A DNA stretch of 64,000 nucleotides from Scatomonas sp963661545 (GCA_963661545.1 CAVLCU010000001.1:1-64000), one strand, 5' to 3'; numbered from the stretch's first letter, positions 17,701 to 26,590 are shown. The notes: a model not told the origin generated them from the letters alone. Program-made: numbers and translations.

Positions 17701-20700
17701 AGGGCTGTGACATTGTTGGCCAAGGTACCTACCACCACCTGCCAGGGGTAGTTGTCGGTATAATTTTCATTGGTATTGGTAATGCCCTCCGTGACCTTGG
17801 TGGTGGCGCCTCCCTCCAAGGCCTTGCTGCTATTCCAATCTTCTACATAGTTATTATAATCCACCTCCACAAGGCGCAGAACAATATCAATCAGAGTATT
17901 CATGGCCTCGTGCAGTTCACTCTTCTCTTTATCCGTCAGGTAGCTGGCAACGGATTGTCCGGCCACCGGCTTCTTCTCGATCAGGGTATTCCAGAAGGTG
18001 TCAAACCAGCCTTTGCGTTCTGCTGTGGTACGGTCTGTCCAGGTACCAATGCACTTTCTCCAGATCGATGTGGTATCGAGACTGCTGGCATTGGCCATTA
18101 CTGCAGACAGCATCCCATCCAGCTCTTCACTGCTCTTGCTGAAGAAGATCTTGGTCAGGGTCTGAAGGGCGGTCTGGAAAGTAACCGTCGCTCCTCCCCG
18201 CTCTGCCACATATTCATTGTAGCTCTTGCGGAAATCCGCCTCTCCTCCCTTATAGAAGCCCCAGGACTGAAGTGCTCTGCAGAAGATCTGGAGGTAATCC
18301 TCCTGGGTCATACGAGAACCCTTCTGGGGTTCTATCTCGTCAATCATATCATATCCGATCATGGTTCTTACGTAATTCACCGTAGCCAGTCGGAAACGAT
18401 CATAGAAGTAAATATTCTCCGCATCCACCGATGCCAGCTGCTTCAGCATCAGGGCACGCTGTTTGCCATAATTGGTCTTGTCCGTTACCGTATCATCCAC
18501 GGTATAAGAACTGTTGTCATGCCAGGTTTTGTAGCTGCTGGCCCAGGACTGTCCGCTGACAAAGGACCAGTTGCTGGTATCGCTTGACACTGTAGTCTCT
18601 GCTGCACTGCCCGGTACATAGTGATCTACACCATAACGGATGAAGCCCATCTCCTTGGGAGCTACCAGGGGAACAATATCTACCTTATTGATGCAATTGT
18701 GAATGGAATAATAAGCGCTTTCCTCGCATTGCATCTCTGAATTCAGACCGCCCTTGGGAGCCTCAAAGCAATAAGCATAGACCTGATTGCTCTTTGCCAG
18801 GTCATTGTTGTCCTGACTGCAGGCATAGGCCTCGATCAGCCTCTTGGCAGTCAGATTGGACACAGCTCCTCCTCGGGAATATCCCGCTATCCAGAACTTG
18901 ATCCGTCCCTTGCTAAGCGCATCCTCCAGGCCATAATTCTTGATATAGGCCTGAACCAGTTCAAAGACGGTATTTGCCGCAGTTGCAAAGCCTTGATGTT
19001 CCCCGCTGGTTCCTACCGTTGTATTGCCGTACCACTCTCTTTCATAACCGGCGCCACGCATGGCAATAGGTACCAGGATATATTCCTCGTCACCGCTGGT
19101 GATGGTTTTCTGACCGATAGCCACTCCGATGGAATCGATAGAGGGCTTCACGGTTTGGGTCTCACTGATATAGATATCATCCGTAGCCACCCCTATATCC
19201 GTGAAGAGCTTCTCAATATTCTGTGACTTATAGGTATATTTCCGGTTTTCTGATTCCAGGGAACCATCGTTGCCGATATTGGAATAAAAGCCGGCGAGAG
19301 CCATGGACATGGACATGGTGGCCAGATGCTCATTGTATTGGGTCGGATCTCCGGCATCCCCATCCTGGTCTCCATTCAGGAAAAAGCCGTCCGAATAATA
19401 GAACTTTGCATCCAGGTCCTCATCCGACTCTACCACGGATGGATAAGAGAAATATCCCTCCAGCAGATCCTGGCCATTATAGCCATTCTCGGTGACCTTG
19501 GTATCGGGAGCGACCTCCTCAATGGTAGTCGTAACATCCGAAGCGGATTTTTTCTTGATCTTTAACTGGGAGGCACCCTCATCATACTTGATGATATATT
19601 CCTTGCCATCCTTGTCATTGTCATAGAAGAAGGCATTGGCATAGAAGAAGCTGGCCTCCTTGCCGATGACTCTTTCTGTTTTCCCCTCCGTCCGGATTCC
19701 GATCTCCGATCTTCCGCTGGGCGCGCCGATGATATAGGCTGTCGATGCCAGTCCATCCTGCAGATACAGGTCATCGTCCGTGGAAGAGTCCCCATCTCGT
19801 TTATTGTCCTTGATAATAACCCTTCCGCTTAAGGCAATATCATTCAGGCTGTCCGAATAGACACCGCCGCCCGCCTCGCTGGCCTTGTTGCCAGTAATGG
19901 TACAGGAGGAAATGGTATTCTTATCATTGTTATTGTAGATACCGCCGCCATTGCCGCCGGATGCACAATTTACGATCTTGCAGTTGGCAATTGTGATGCT
20001 CTCCTGATCCAGGTAAATGGCGCCGCCATGGCTAAAGGAGGAATCCCCGTCAAAGGTAATGCCGCTGATAGAACCTTCGTTGCTAGTGCCGGTTTGACAA
20101 GTATAAATAGCTCCTCCATATCCGCCGCCACTGCCTTTCCTGGCCCTATTTTTGGAGATAGAACCCGTGGAATCCGTAGAGGTCAGGGTGAATTCAGGAT
20201 AATTAAAGTAAATTCCACCGCCAGCCTCCGCAGAGTTGGAATCAATCCTGGAATTGTTGGTCATCTCAATGACGCAATGCCGATCGCCGGAATAGATACC
20301 GCCTCCATAAGGCCCGGCATAGTTATTGGAAATACTTGCATTGTCCATGCGAAGGGTAAAGTATTCCTCATAGGCATAAATACCGGCGCCATATTTTTCA
20401 CATTGGTTATCTGTGATGGCAGCACCGTTTCTCATAACAACTTCACAATTATCGCCATTGATCGACACACCGCCGCCATAGCCTGCGTTGTAACAGCCTG
20501 CAATGGCCACATTGTCAAGGATCAGCTTGGAGCCCTCTTTCATATGTACACCGGCGCCGTCTTCATCGCAATTCAGGCAGGTAATCAGACCGCCTGTGGT
20601 AATGGAAGTATACCGATAGTTGATAGAGGTCTGGGGTCTGTTATTACCCAAAAAGGTAAGGGTGGAACCCTTCCCCGCATAGAAGACCGGCCCATAGGCG

Positions 20701-20981
20701 GAATAAATCCTATATCCATTCATCTCTATGGTAGCCGTTTTGTTGTCGGGAAGGGTAAGGCTCTTCTCTCCCATCTCCCAATTGCGTTGAAGGATAATCT
20801 TCTTCCCGGCCGTTGCCGCATTCCAGGCAGCATCCACGGAGGTATATTGCGCCCCGTCCTCAGATACCGCATAAGCCTCGTCCGCTGCCAGAACAGGCAG
20901 GGGCTCGATCAGGGTTGCGGATATCATAATCAGTGCCAGCAAAAAACTTATGATTTTTTCTCGCCATCTGTGCTTTCCCAT
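14775..20981 (-). CDS. giant secreted wall protein: beta-helix, lipase-fold and chitobiase-like repeats
   Basis: A 2068-residue surface protein. Residues 1 to about 33 are a signal peptide (IISFLLALIMISA core, cut near LAADEAYA). Residues about 40-410 hold a right-handed beta-helix with repeating GGGIY/GGAIY turns. Residues about 530-1010 form an alpha/beta-hydrolase (class 3 lipase-like) domain with the nucleophile elbow GYSRGG near residue 698. Then come several modules of the chitobiase C-terminal type (GSTIYYQVDGGSP, GASIYYTLDGSEP), a Pro/Thr-rich linker, and a C-terminal anchor: NVNTGD, a membrane helix and KKKSKK. The TGD motif plus helix and basic tail looks like a sortase signal of the Clostridia type. 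The enzymatic substrate is unknown. It lies 11 bp downstream of a shorter homologue. Confidence 0.85.
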   Translation of the reverse strand: MGKHRWREKIISFLLALIMISATLIEPLPVLAADEAYAVSEDGAQYTSVDAAWNAATAGKKIILQRNWEMGEKSLTLPDNKTATIEMNGYRIYSAYGPVFYAGKGSTLTFLGNNRPQTSINYRYTSITTGGLITCLNCDEDGAGVHMKEGSKLILDNVAIAGCYNAGYGGGVSINGDNCEVVMRNGAAITDNQCEKYGAGIYAYEEYFTLRMDNASISNNYAGPYGGGIYSGDRHCVIEMTNNSRIDSNSAEAGGGIYFNYPEFTLTSTDSTGSISKNRARKGSGGGYGGAIYTCQTGTSNEGSISGITFDGDSSFSHGGAIYLDQESITIANCKIVNCASGGNGGGIYNNNDKNTISSCTITGNKASEAGGGVYSDSLNDIALSGRVIIKDNKRDGDSSTDDDLYLQDGLASTAYIIGAPSGRSEIGIRTEGKTERVIGKEASFFYANAFFYDNDKDGKEYIIKYDEGASQLKIKKKSASDVTTTIEEVAPDTKVTENGYNGQDLLEGYFSYPSVVESDEDLDAKFYYSDGFFLNGDQDGDAGDPTQYNEHLATMSMSMALAGFYSNIGNDGSLESENRKYTYKSQNIEKLFTDIGVATDDIYISETQTVKPSIDSIGVAIGQKTITSGDEEYILVPIAMRGAGYEREWYGNTTVGTSGEHQGFATAANTVFELVQAYIKNYGLEDALSKGRIKFWIAGYSRGGAVSNLTAKRLIEAYACSQDNNDLAKSNQVYAYCFEAPKGGLNSEMQCEESAYYSIHNCINKVDIVPLVAPKEMGFIRYGVDHYVPGSAAETTVSSDTSNWSFVSGQSWASSYKTWHDNSSYTVDDTVTDKTNYGKQRALMLKQLASVDAENIYFYDRFRLATVNYVRTMIGYDMIDEIEPQKGSRMTQEDYLQIFCRALQSWGFYKGGEADFRKSYNEYVAERGGATVTFQTALQTLTKIFFSKSSEELDGMLSAVMANASSLDTTSIWRKCIGTWTDRTTAERKGWFDTFWNTLIEKKPVAGQSVASYLTDKEKSELHEAMNTLIDIVLRLVEVDYNNYVEDWNSSKALEGGATTKVTEGITNTNENYTDNYPWQVVVGTLANNVTALAQGHYPEINYAWLRSYDSFYTSNEANKTYQIVTDVVPSVTDQWTESSATLTLSTSTQGAGIYYRTRKSGDADYGDWKPYNKPITLTSDTSGDTTYEVQMTAVYCGNTSEVVTKTYTVGRSYSVKVNGEVVGSYRAGLAVEIDGTGTDTGKAFKAWTKAVSVKGEEIQDITLADMTDVVARFTMPEAEVELTADYVTRISSLTLTVDKPVANAAFAETGVLSWTGTDGGEKTATVPVLWKEIKEEGSRLVTGNADYGTAYAVVVSLASDLQKDLVFAYDLSQENVQVVYSGEAAQQAASASVDDKGKLQLEGNAIVTDKAKITQVPDLTLDVTDDTTEEALRALLPQSTVVMTQIGDRSLPLDLSNLDLSAFLVDGIVKTGGSFQIPLDLSSVTDLQAEEDKQSLKVVLNVHAKPVTAAPVIVTEGGTYNQKSLSIVMTCETEGSTIYYQVDGGSPRVYTEGSLVLTGEEGCKSSFYVTAWAESELGGKSTGTAAAYVLNNPFTLSIQGKDTGFKTEGLWDTPKTYSYYKGDKVVIVAPSEGGEQFEQWESLPEGVSGDKTSDTLTIDSLTGNVELTAIYNPIVAQLDLTMEAPTLGRELAESVTQAYATVEEQYDITKYIKKLVWNPGDTMPAYDTAYTAKLAFDSESQGSAMKYVLSDKLVVKVKDTSGEEVEVTARVSKEEGKEVLNITFPKTGKAKLISVGQPEDMGVSRDNAAAGNWNLPTETTLILSDATSVKTSITWNEEPVYDASDLNAQIRTITGSVAIPEYVDAGQVSTEVSLTVTIESAASVAVPVASLESGTYTDKQYVRLTCETEGASIYYTLDGSEPTAEESETCKLYQEGETITVLEGAATTTLKAIAVKEGLWTSGTAEYTYQKQDEEPTPTPTPDGQTTPTPTPDGTKPSITPDGQTPTATPTGSGNSGSKTSGSSKTSKNVNTGDTTNSLPWVLALVVCCGALGGLVVYRVKKKSKK

Positions 20982-20992
20982 GACTTCCTCCT

Positions 20993-23296
20993 TTAGTATC
21001 TTTTTTTCTTAATTCCCTTGCTTACTCCCAGGACTGCCCCGCCGGCTATCAGCAGGAAAGTCCAAAGCCACAGGTCTGACCCATCTCCGGTCTTTACCGC
21101 ATTCACGGCAGAAGCCTGTCCCCCTGTGGAAGTCTGCTTGCCCGTATCCGTCTGATTCTGAGGCGTAAGAGGATCCTGCTTGCTTGTATCTTCCTGCTGA
21201 TCATCCTCCTTCTTATCCTCCTGCTGACCGTCATCCTGTCCATCATCGATGGGCTCCGTATCCATAGCCCGCAGCCAGGATAGGATGACCTCATTATTGT
21301 GCACCCTCAGGAAATTATTGCCCAGAATGGTGGCAGCTACCTTGATCTTATGGATGGCTCCATCCAGGCTCAAGGGATCCTCTGTTCCAAACAGACCCTG
21401 AGCCGCCACCAGACTCAGCATCTGGGGATTGTTTCCCTGAATCAGCGGGTGCTGACTTAAGGCCTCCCCGCTATATCCGCAGGCCCCAAGACCTGCACTC
21501 AGAACATTCTTCATATAGATCCCCGCAATCTGACGGTAGATCGTCAGGAGGGTACCATAGTCTGTGATGGGCTGACCATTGTTATAATCGTTTTCCAGGT
21601 TGTCCGATGTCATCTGGCTATAAATCTCCTGGTAGATCTCAGAGCCAAGAACCGCCTCTTTGATCACTTCCTCTTCGCTCTTGCTGTCCTGGTCTGCATC
21701 CTCGCCACCCTGGACATCTACGTCTGCCTGGACATCCACATCTGCCTGGGCTTCCACATCTGCCTGGGCTTCCACATCTGCCTGAGCTTCCACATCTGCC
21801 TGGGCTTCCGCATCTGCCTGAGCTTCCACGTCTGCCTGGGCTTCCACATCTGCCTGGGTTTCCGCATCTGCCTGAGCTTCCACATCTGCCTGGGCTTCCG
21901 CCTCCTCGCCCTCTTGCTTGCCGGAGGCCTGATCCTCCTCCGAGCCGGTCCCATCCTCTGCCAGGCTCGGAAGCAATGCCTCTTTCCAATTCTCATCCAG
22001 CGGCGTATCTGCCAGATTCTTACTATTGATATATTGCTCTACCCAATTGTAGAGGAAGAGCATCACAAGCAGGGGTTTCGCTGATTTGCTTGCCGCCGCC
22101 CCACTGGTAAATGCAGCTACTGTATCGTCATCCTCTCCGATCAGAAATGCGGTAGCCTCGGTAACCGCCTCCTGATATTCCTGGGCATAGGTTGTCCGAT
22201 CCGGAATAATGGTATTGCTGATCGCCTGCAGCCGATTGATGACAAAATCCCGTTCGGTAGTGGTACTCTCCGGATCCGGTACGATAGAAATACTGCCATC
22301 CTCCGTCACTCCCAACTTCATACCCTGGAAGTTATCCGGATCCTCACTGGTTGTATAAGTCTGATATACCGCCGGATTGGTTTGAGCAAGATAGGTAAGC
22401 ATCCGAGCCTTGGTATCCCCATTGTGGACATCCAGGGCTTCATCCTTGCCATAGCGGTCAAAACCCCAGACAGCCATGGGCAGCATGGCAACTGCATCGT
22501 AATCCGCATAATAATTGTGAATATTGTTGTATTTCTCGTCCCTGGGATTTAATTCCGCAGCCGCTGTAAAGGGAGTTCCAAAGGTATAATCGTATACATT
22601 TTCCGGAGATACCTCCAGTCCGATATAGGTCTTGGAATCCTCCACCAAAGCCGCTCCAATCAGGTTGGCCACGGCAGCCCCCCTGCTATATCCGGCTGTC
22701 CATACCTTCACCGTCTTGCCTGCAAAGGCCTCCGGATAGCGGCTGACATAATCCCGGGCAAAGCGAAAGATAATATCCCGTCCTGTCTGAAAGCCTGCAT
22801 GCAATCCACTATCGCCTATATTGAAATTACCGCCCCATTCCGCCTCATATCCGGCACTTCTGGGAACCAGCGCCAGCAAGACGGAGTCCCCCAGATCCTT
22901 GTAGGCCGCTATGGCACCCATGGAATTCTGGCTCATCTTCTGCTGATAATCCTCATTCACCTCAATGTTCTGAAATCCCAGCTGGTTCAGCAGATCCTGG
23001 ATATTCCTGCTCTTCTGGGGATAATCCACATCGTTGCTGCTGATGGAGGAGGATGCCAATATCATGGACATCACTGCCAGGTGAATATCCGTTTCGTAGG
23101 CTGATTTGCTAAAGAAACTGTCGCTGTAGACATAGGAATCCGTCAAATCATGATCATTGTCATGGGCAGCAAAAGTAAAGGTTCCCTTAATACAAGTGGA
23201 ACCTGCTGCTGCAGCCGGCAGACAAGAGCCTACCACCAAACCGGCCGTCACGATCGCCGCACAAGCCTTTCTCCCCAGCTTCCTCATAAAATTCAT
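20993..23296 (-). CDS. secreted wall protein with lipase-fold domain and acidic repeat
   Basis: A 767-residue protein related to its downstream neighbour. It has a signal peptide (1 to about 31, ending PAAAAG) and an alpha/beta-hydrolase domain with GYSRGAAVANLIG (nucleophile Ser near residue 204). A degenerate hexapeptide repeat AQADVE fills residues 467-527. The C-terminal part ends in VNAVKTGDGSD, a membrane helix and KGIKKKRY, a sortase-type anchor. It starts 8 bases after AAGGAG and has its own promoter. The repeat may act as a flexible acidic stalk. Both proteins share FFSKS..DxHLA..MS-like N-terminal blocks, so they look like a tandem duplication followed by domain gain in the larger one. 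Confidence 0.85.
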   Translation of the reverse strand: MNFMRKLGRKACAAIVTAGLVVGSCLPAAAAGSTCIKGTFTFAAHDNDHDLTDSYVYSDSFFSKSAYETDIHLAVMSMILASSSISSNDVDYPQKSRNIQDLLNQLGFQNIEVNEDYQQKMSQNSMGAIAAYKDLGDSVLLALVPRSAGYEAEWGGNFNIGDSGLHAGFQTGRDIIFRFARDYVSRYPEAFAGKTVKVWTAGYSRGAAVANLIGAALVEDSKTYIGLEVSPENVYDYTFGTPFTAAAELNPRDEKYNNIHNYYADYDAVAMLPMAVWGFDRYGKDEALDVHNGDTKARMLTYLAQTNPAVYQTYTTSEDPDNFQGMKLGVTEDGSISIVPDPESTTTERDFVINRLQAISNTIIPDRTTYAQEYQEAVTEATAFLIGEDDDTVAAFTSGAAASKSAKPLLVMLFLYNWVEQYINSKNLADTPLDENWKEALLPSLAEDGTGSEEDQASGKQEGEEAEAQADVEAQADAETQADVEAQADVEAQADAEAQADVEAQADVEAQADVEAQADVDVQADVDVQGGEDADQDSKSEEEVIKEAVLGSEIYQEIYSQMTSDNLENDYNNGQPITDYGTLLTIYRQIAGIYMKNVLSAGLGACGYSGEALSQHPLIQGNNPQMLSLVAAQGLFGTEDPLSLDGAIHKIKVAATILGNNFLRVHNNEVILSWLRAMDTEPIDDGQDDGQQEDKKEDDQQEDTSKQDPLTPQNQTDTGKQTSTGGQASAVNAVKTGDGSDLWLWTFLLIAGGAVLGVSKGIKKKRY
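21716..21895 (-). repeat. 10 tandem 18-bp units coding for (A/T/V)QADVE-type hexapeptides
   Basis: Ten in-frame 18-bp units (consensus on the minus strand GCCCAGGCAGATGTGGAA) with A/V and E/D variation. Because the period is a multiple of 3 with no stops, other frames also stay open here. Copy number is likely to vary between strains. Confidence 0.9.
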
Positions 23297-23352
23297 AGGT
23301 TTTTCTCCTTTTTTCCGGCACTGATCTGCCTCTGGTTACACATACTATCCCC

Positions 23353-23381
23353 ATTATAAACAGATTCTCCTGATTTGGAAA
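23353..23381 (-). promoter_or_regulatory. promoter of the 767-residue surface protein gene
   Basis: Minus strand: TTTCCA (23376-23381), 17-bp spacer, TATAAT (23353-23358). The leader leads to AAGGAG before the ATG at 23296. The downstream 2068-residue gene has no separate promoter in the 11-bp gap, so both are probably one transcript. Confidence 0.65.
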
Positions 23382-23412
23382 GAGAAAATTAGCCTAAAAT
23401 TCCCTTCCGGGC

Positions 23413-23446
23413 AAAAAAAATTCCGGCAAACCTTCCAAGCCGGGAA
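23413..23446 (-). terminator. terminator of the kinase/regulator operon
   Basis: Directly after the stop of the guanylate-kinase-like gene, GCCGGGAA (23439-23446) and TTCCGGC (23421-23427) form a stem; eight T follow on the minus strand. Confidence 0.8.
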
Positions 23447-24034
23447 TCAATCCCTGGCAAGCTCTGACCGGATCCTCTCCAGGCAGTCCTCCAGGCTGGT
23501 ATTGTTGGAAAAACGGGTCCCAATACCTGCCTGCCGGATCTTCTCCTCTGAGAAATCCTGACAATCCGCCAGAAAGCGGCGGCACATTTCTGCATACCTG
23601 GGTTCCTCCTGCTTCTTTTCCCGATCCAGGGCTCGCTGCAGGCGGATTCCATCCTCCGTTTCTATATAAATGGGACAGATCTTGTCCTCCCCGAAATATT
23701 CCTTCATTTTCTGATAGGATTCCAGGGTACCGATTCCTATATAATCCCGGACATCCAGCTGGAACTGACCCAGATCTGCCGTAAAATAATACCAAGGTCC
23801 GCAGACCGTATCATATCTGCGCTCCTCTATGATCCTGCCCTGCTTTCGCAAGGCACACAATTCCTCCTGGTCAACAAAAAAATACTCCCGCCCATTGCAT
23901 TCCCCCTTACGAATCGGGCGGGTGGTATAAAGGATCAGGGGGGACAGCTTCAGGCTGGGATCCTCCTTCAAGGCCTCATAGATATGATCCTTTCCACAGG
24001 CACTTTTCCCCATGATATAATAAATCTTTCCCAT
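23447..24034 (-). CDS. guanylate-kinase-like protein
   Basis: A 195-residue P-loop protein of the guanylate kinase fold. The family signature is clear: YTTRPIRKGECNGREYFFV for the GMP-binding segment and a lid region near RYDTVCGPWYY. The P-loop reads MGKSACGKDHIY, with Asp after the Lys where true guanylate kinases have Gly, Ser or Thr. It may be a divergent nucleotide kinase or one that no longer phosphorylates GMP. It lies 39 bp after a response regulator and just before a terminator, so it is the third gene of the two-component operon. Confidence 0.75.
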   Translation of the reverse strand: MGKIYYIMGKSACGKDHIYEALKEDPSLKLSPLILYTTRPIRKGECNGREYFFVDQEELCALRKQGRIIEERRYDTVCGPWYYFTADLGQFQLDVRDYIGIGTLESYQKMKEYFGEDKICPIYIETEDGIRLQRALDREKKQEEPRYAEMCRRFLADCQDFSEEKIRQAGIGTRFSNNTSLEDCLERIRSELARD

Positions 24035-24073
24035 AGACAGCTTCCTTCTGTTCCAATCTCGCCTGAGCCTGGC

Positions 24074-24763
24074 TTAGACCTTAAAGCGGTAGCCCACGCC
24101 CCAGATGGTTTCAATATATTGGGGTTTGGCTGTGTTGAACTCGATCTTTTCCCGAATCTTCTTGATATGAACCGTAACCGTTGCGATATCTCCGATGGAC
24201 TCCATGTCCCAGATCTCCCGAAAGAGCTCCTCCTTGCGGAAGACGTGGTTGGGGTTCTGAGCCAGGAAGGTCAGGAGGTCGAATTCCTTGGTGGTAAAAT
24301 TCTTCTCCTCCCCGTTTACCCAGACCCGGCGAGCCGTCTTATCGATCTTGATTCCCCGGATCTCTATGATGTCATTCTGGGGCATGCCGCTGCTGATCAG
24401 GCGATCATATCGGGCCAGATGCGCCTTGACCCTGGCCACCATCTCGCTGGGGGAAAAGGGTTTGGTCATATAATCATCGGCCCCCAGCCCCAGACCCCGG
24501 ATCTTATCAATATCATCCTTCTTGGCGGATACGATGATAATGGGCGTATTCTTCTTATCCCGAATCTCCTTACAGATCTCGAAGCCGTCCACCTCCGGCA
24601 GCATCAGATCCAGAATATAGAGATCGAATTCCTCCTTCAGCGCCCGTTCCAGCCCTCTATCACCCCGATTCTCGATCTCTACCTCAAAGCCTGACAGCTC
24701 CAGATAGTCCCTCTCCAGATCGGCGATTGTCTCTTCATCCTCAATGATCAATATCCTGCTCAT
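24074..24763 (-). CDS. OmpR-family response regulator
   Basis: A 229-residue DNA-binding regulator. The receiver domain (1 to about 120) has the acidic pair near residues 8-10, the phospho-acceptor Asp52 (YILDLMLPEVDG), and the conserved Lys in MTKPFSP. The C-terminal winged helix (about 130-229) ends IETIWGVGYRFKV, typical of OmpR/PhoB. Its ATG overlaps the kinase stop by 4 bp. Targets are not known; the adjacent surface-protein genes are candidates by position only. Confidence 0.93.
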   Translation of the reverse strand: MSRILIIEDEETIADLERDYLELSGFEVEIENRGDRGLERALKEEFDLYILDLMLPEVDGFEICKEIRDKKNTPIIIVSAKKDDIDKIRGLGLGADDYMTKPFSPSEMVARVKAHLARYDRLISSGMPQNDIIEIRGIKIDKTARRVWVNGEEKNFTTKEFDLLTFLAQNPNHVFRKEELFREIWDMESIGDIATVTVHIKKIREKIEFNTAKPQYIETIWGVGYRFKV

Positions 24764-26313
24764 TTGTCCTTCCCTCCCCCTGCTTCCTGGTCCTCCGGTG
24801 TTACCTCTTGGTATTTTCTTAATACAAAATACATGACAGTTCCCACACCCTCCCTGCTGGTGGCCCAGACCTTTCCTCCGTGATCCTCCAGGATCTTCCG
24901 GACGATAGACAGGCCGATGCCGCTGCCGCCCCGGGCGGAATTCCGGGAAGCATCGGTCCGATAGAAGCGGTCAAAGATCTTGGGCAAATCCTTCTGGGCG
25001 ATGCCCTTTCCATTATCCTCAATCTCCACCTGTATGAAATCTCCCACATCCCGAAGGCGGATATTAATGACCCGGCGGGGCTTATCCATATATTTCATGG
25101 AATTGCTGATAATATTGTTGATGACCCGCTTCAATTGCTCTGCATCTGCGATGACGATCTCATCCCCCTCCAGATAATTGAAGTAGATCAGCTCGATATG
25201 CTTAGACTCCAGTTCCAGATTCAACTCCTCCACACAATCCTCGAAATAGTCGGAGACCTGGATCTTGGTAAAGGTATAGGGAATCCGGTTGGTATCGATC
25301 TTGGAATAGAAGGTCAGCTCATTGATCAGACGATCCATCTCATTGGCCTTGTTATAAATGGTTCGAATGTAACGATCCATCTTCTCCGGGGTATCCGCCA
25401 CCCCGTCCATAATCCCTTCCACATAGCCCTTGACTGCCGTGATAGGGGTCTTCAGGTCATGGGAAATATTGCTGATGAGCTCCTTGTTATCGGCATCAAA
25501 GCCGATCTTCTCCTCTGCCGACTCCTTCAGCCGCCGCCGCATCTCTTCAAAATCCTCACAGAGGTCATTGACCTCCTCCACCCCGTTGCCCTCCACGGTA
25601 AAATCCAGATTCCCATCCCGGATATTCTGGGCTGCCTTCTTCAGCTGGGTCAAAGGAGTGATAACCCCCCGATAGATCCACAGGCTCATAGCCAGGCTGG
25701 TCATAACCAGGATAATGGTCACGATAATGGCCAGATCCAGGACCCAGCTCCGGATGCCGGGGGAAACCTGATTCATGCGGATAATGAGGAAGATACTGCC
25801 TTTACTTCCGTCCTGAAAGGTAAAATCCACCTGTTTGACCATGGACTGGTCTTCCGTCCGGATATAGGTGGAATTATCCGAGCCGGCATAGACATCTCCG
25901 TATTGGGGCAAATCCTCCAAAAGATCCTTATCGCTGACGCTGGTAGAACCATTGTAATAAATCCTGTCATCCTTACGTACCACCAGATAGGCATGATCCT
26001 TGCCTAAGTCCTCATTGAGCTGGTTCAGATAAGCATTATCCTCCAGCCGATCCGGTTCCTGCTCCGCCTGCTGGCGGATCTTCTGGAGCTCCGAGGCCAT
26101 CATCTTGGAAACCAGAAATGAATTGTCATAGATGGTCTCATAGGTCAGATTCTCAATCCCATATTCCTTGGCAATGCTCTTTAACTTATAGTGCAAAAAG
26201 CCATAAAAAACCACCCCGGTCAGAACGACGGGGATCAGGATGATCGCCAAAAAAGCAATGGCGATACGGGTTTTCAATTTCATACTGCTTCTGACCTTAT
26301 TCTTTGCCTTCAT
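24760..26313 (-). CDS. sensor histidine kinase
   Basis: A 517-residue membrane kinase paired with the response regulator at 24074. It has an N-terminal membrane helix (IAIAFLAIILIPVVLTGVVF), an extracellular sensor region of about 150 residues, a second helix (LAIIVTIILVMTSLAMSLWI), a HAMP linker, the H-box SNISHDLKTPITAVKGY, and the ATPase N, G1 and G2 boxes (IISNSMKYM, DNGKGI, GGSGIGLSIV). The ATG at 26313 follows AGAAGG by 8 bases. The signal is unknown. Confidence 0.93.
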   Translation of the reverse strand: MKAKNKVRSSMKLKTRIAIAFLAIILIPVVLTGVVFYGFLHYKLKSIAKEYGIENLTYETIYDNSFLVSKMMASELQKIRQQAEQEPDRLEDNAYLNQLNEDLGKDHAYLVVRKDDRIYYNGSTSVSDKDLLEDLPQYGDVYAGSDNSTYIRTEDQSMVKQVDFTFQDGSKGSIFLIIRMNQVSPGIRSWVLDLAIIVTIILVMTSLAMSLWIYRGVITPLTQLKKAAQNIRDGNLDFTVEGNGVEEVNDLCEDFEEMRRRLKESAEEKIGFDADNKELISNISHDLKTPITAVKGYVEGIMDGVADTPEKMDRYIRTIYNKANEMDRLINELTFYSKIDTNRIPYTFTKIQVSDYFEDCVEELNLELESKHIELIYFNYLEGDEIVIADAEQLKRVINNIISNSMKYMDKPRRVINIRLRDVGDFIQVEIEDNGKGIAQKDLPKIFDRFYRTDASRNSARGGSGIGLSIVRKILEDHGGKVWATSREGVGTVMYFVLRKYQEVTPEDQEAGGGKDK

Positions 26314-26402
26314 GCGTAAAGCCTTCTCTTTCCTGCAAGCCCTAAGCCGCCGGCTCCTCTCTTGGAGGCTCTTCGCCCCCGGCAGAGCCTTATTTCAACT
26401 GT

Positions 26403-26431
26403 AGTATAACACACACTTTTTCGATTTTCAC
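26403..26431 (-). promoter_or_regulatory. promoter of the two-component operon
   Basis: Minus strand: GTGAAA (26426-26431), 17-bp spacer, TATACT (26403-26408), about 90 bp before the kinase start. Confidence 0.55.
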
Positions 26432-26490
26432 CTAAAGTAAACAGGTTGATTCTAAAGTTTTTGTAAAATGCAAGCCCGGCGGGAGCCTCC

Positions 26491-26590
26491 GGGGAGTCCG
26501 GGAAATGGGACATTTTCGCAGGAGTGTCCGGGAAATGAGACATTTTCGCAGGAGTGTCCGGAAAGTGGGACATTTTCGCGGGAGTGTCCG
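26491..26590. repeat. 30-bp tandem repeat, 3.3 copies
   Basis: Three exact-length units start at 26491, 26521 and 26551, plus a 10-bp partial copy to 26590. The shared unit contains GGAGTGTCCGGGAAATG and GGACATTTTCGC. Each junction can fold as GTCC ... GGAC. The array lies in the divergent gap between the kinase and metK promoters. There are no spacers, so it is not CRISPR. Confidence 0.85.

Noticed and set aside
21639..21996. Arg-rich frames across the 18-bp repeat
   Set aside because: They are alternative frames of the repeat inside the 767-residue protein; repeats with a period divisible by 3 keep all frames open.
26491..26590. CRISPR array
   Set aside because: The 30-bp units are directly joined with no unique spacers and there are no cas genes.
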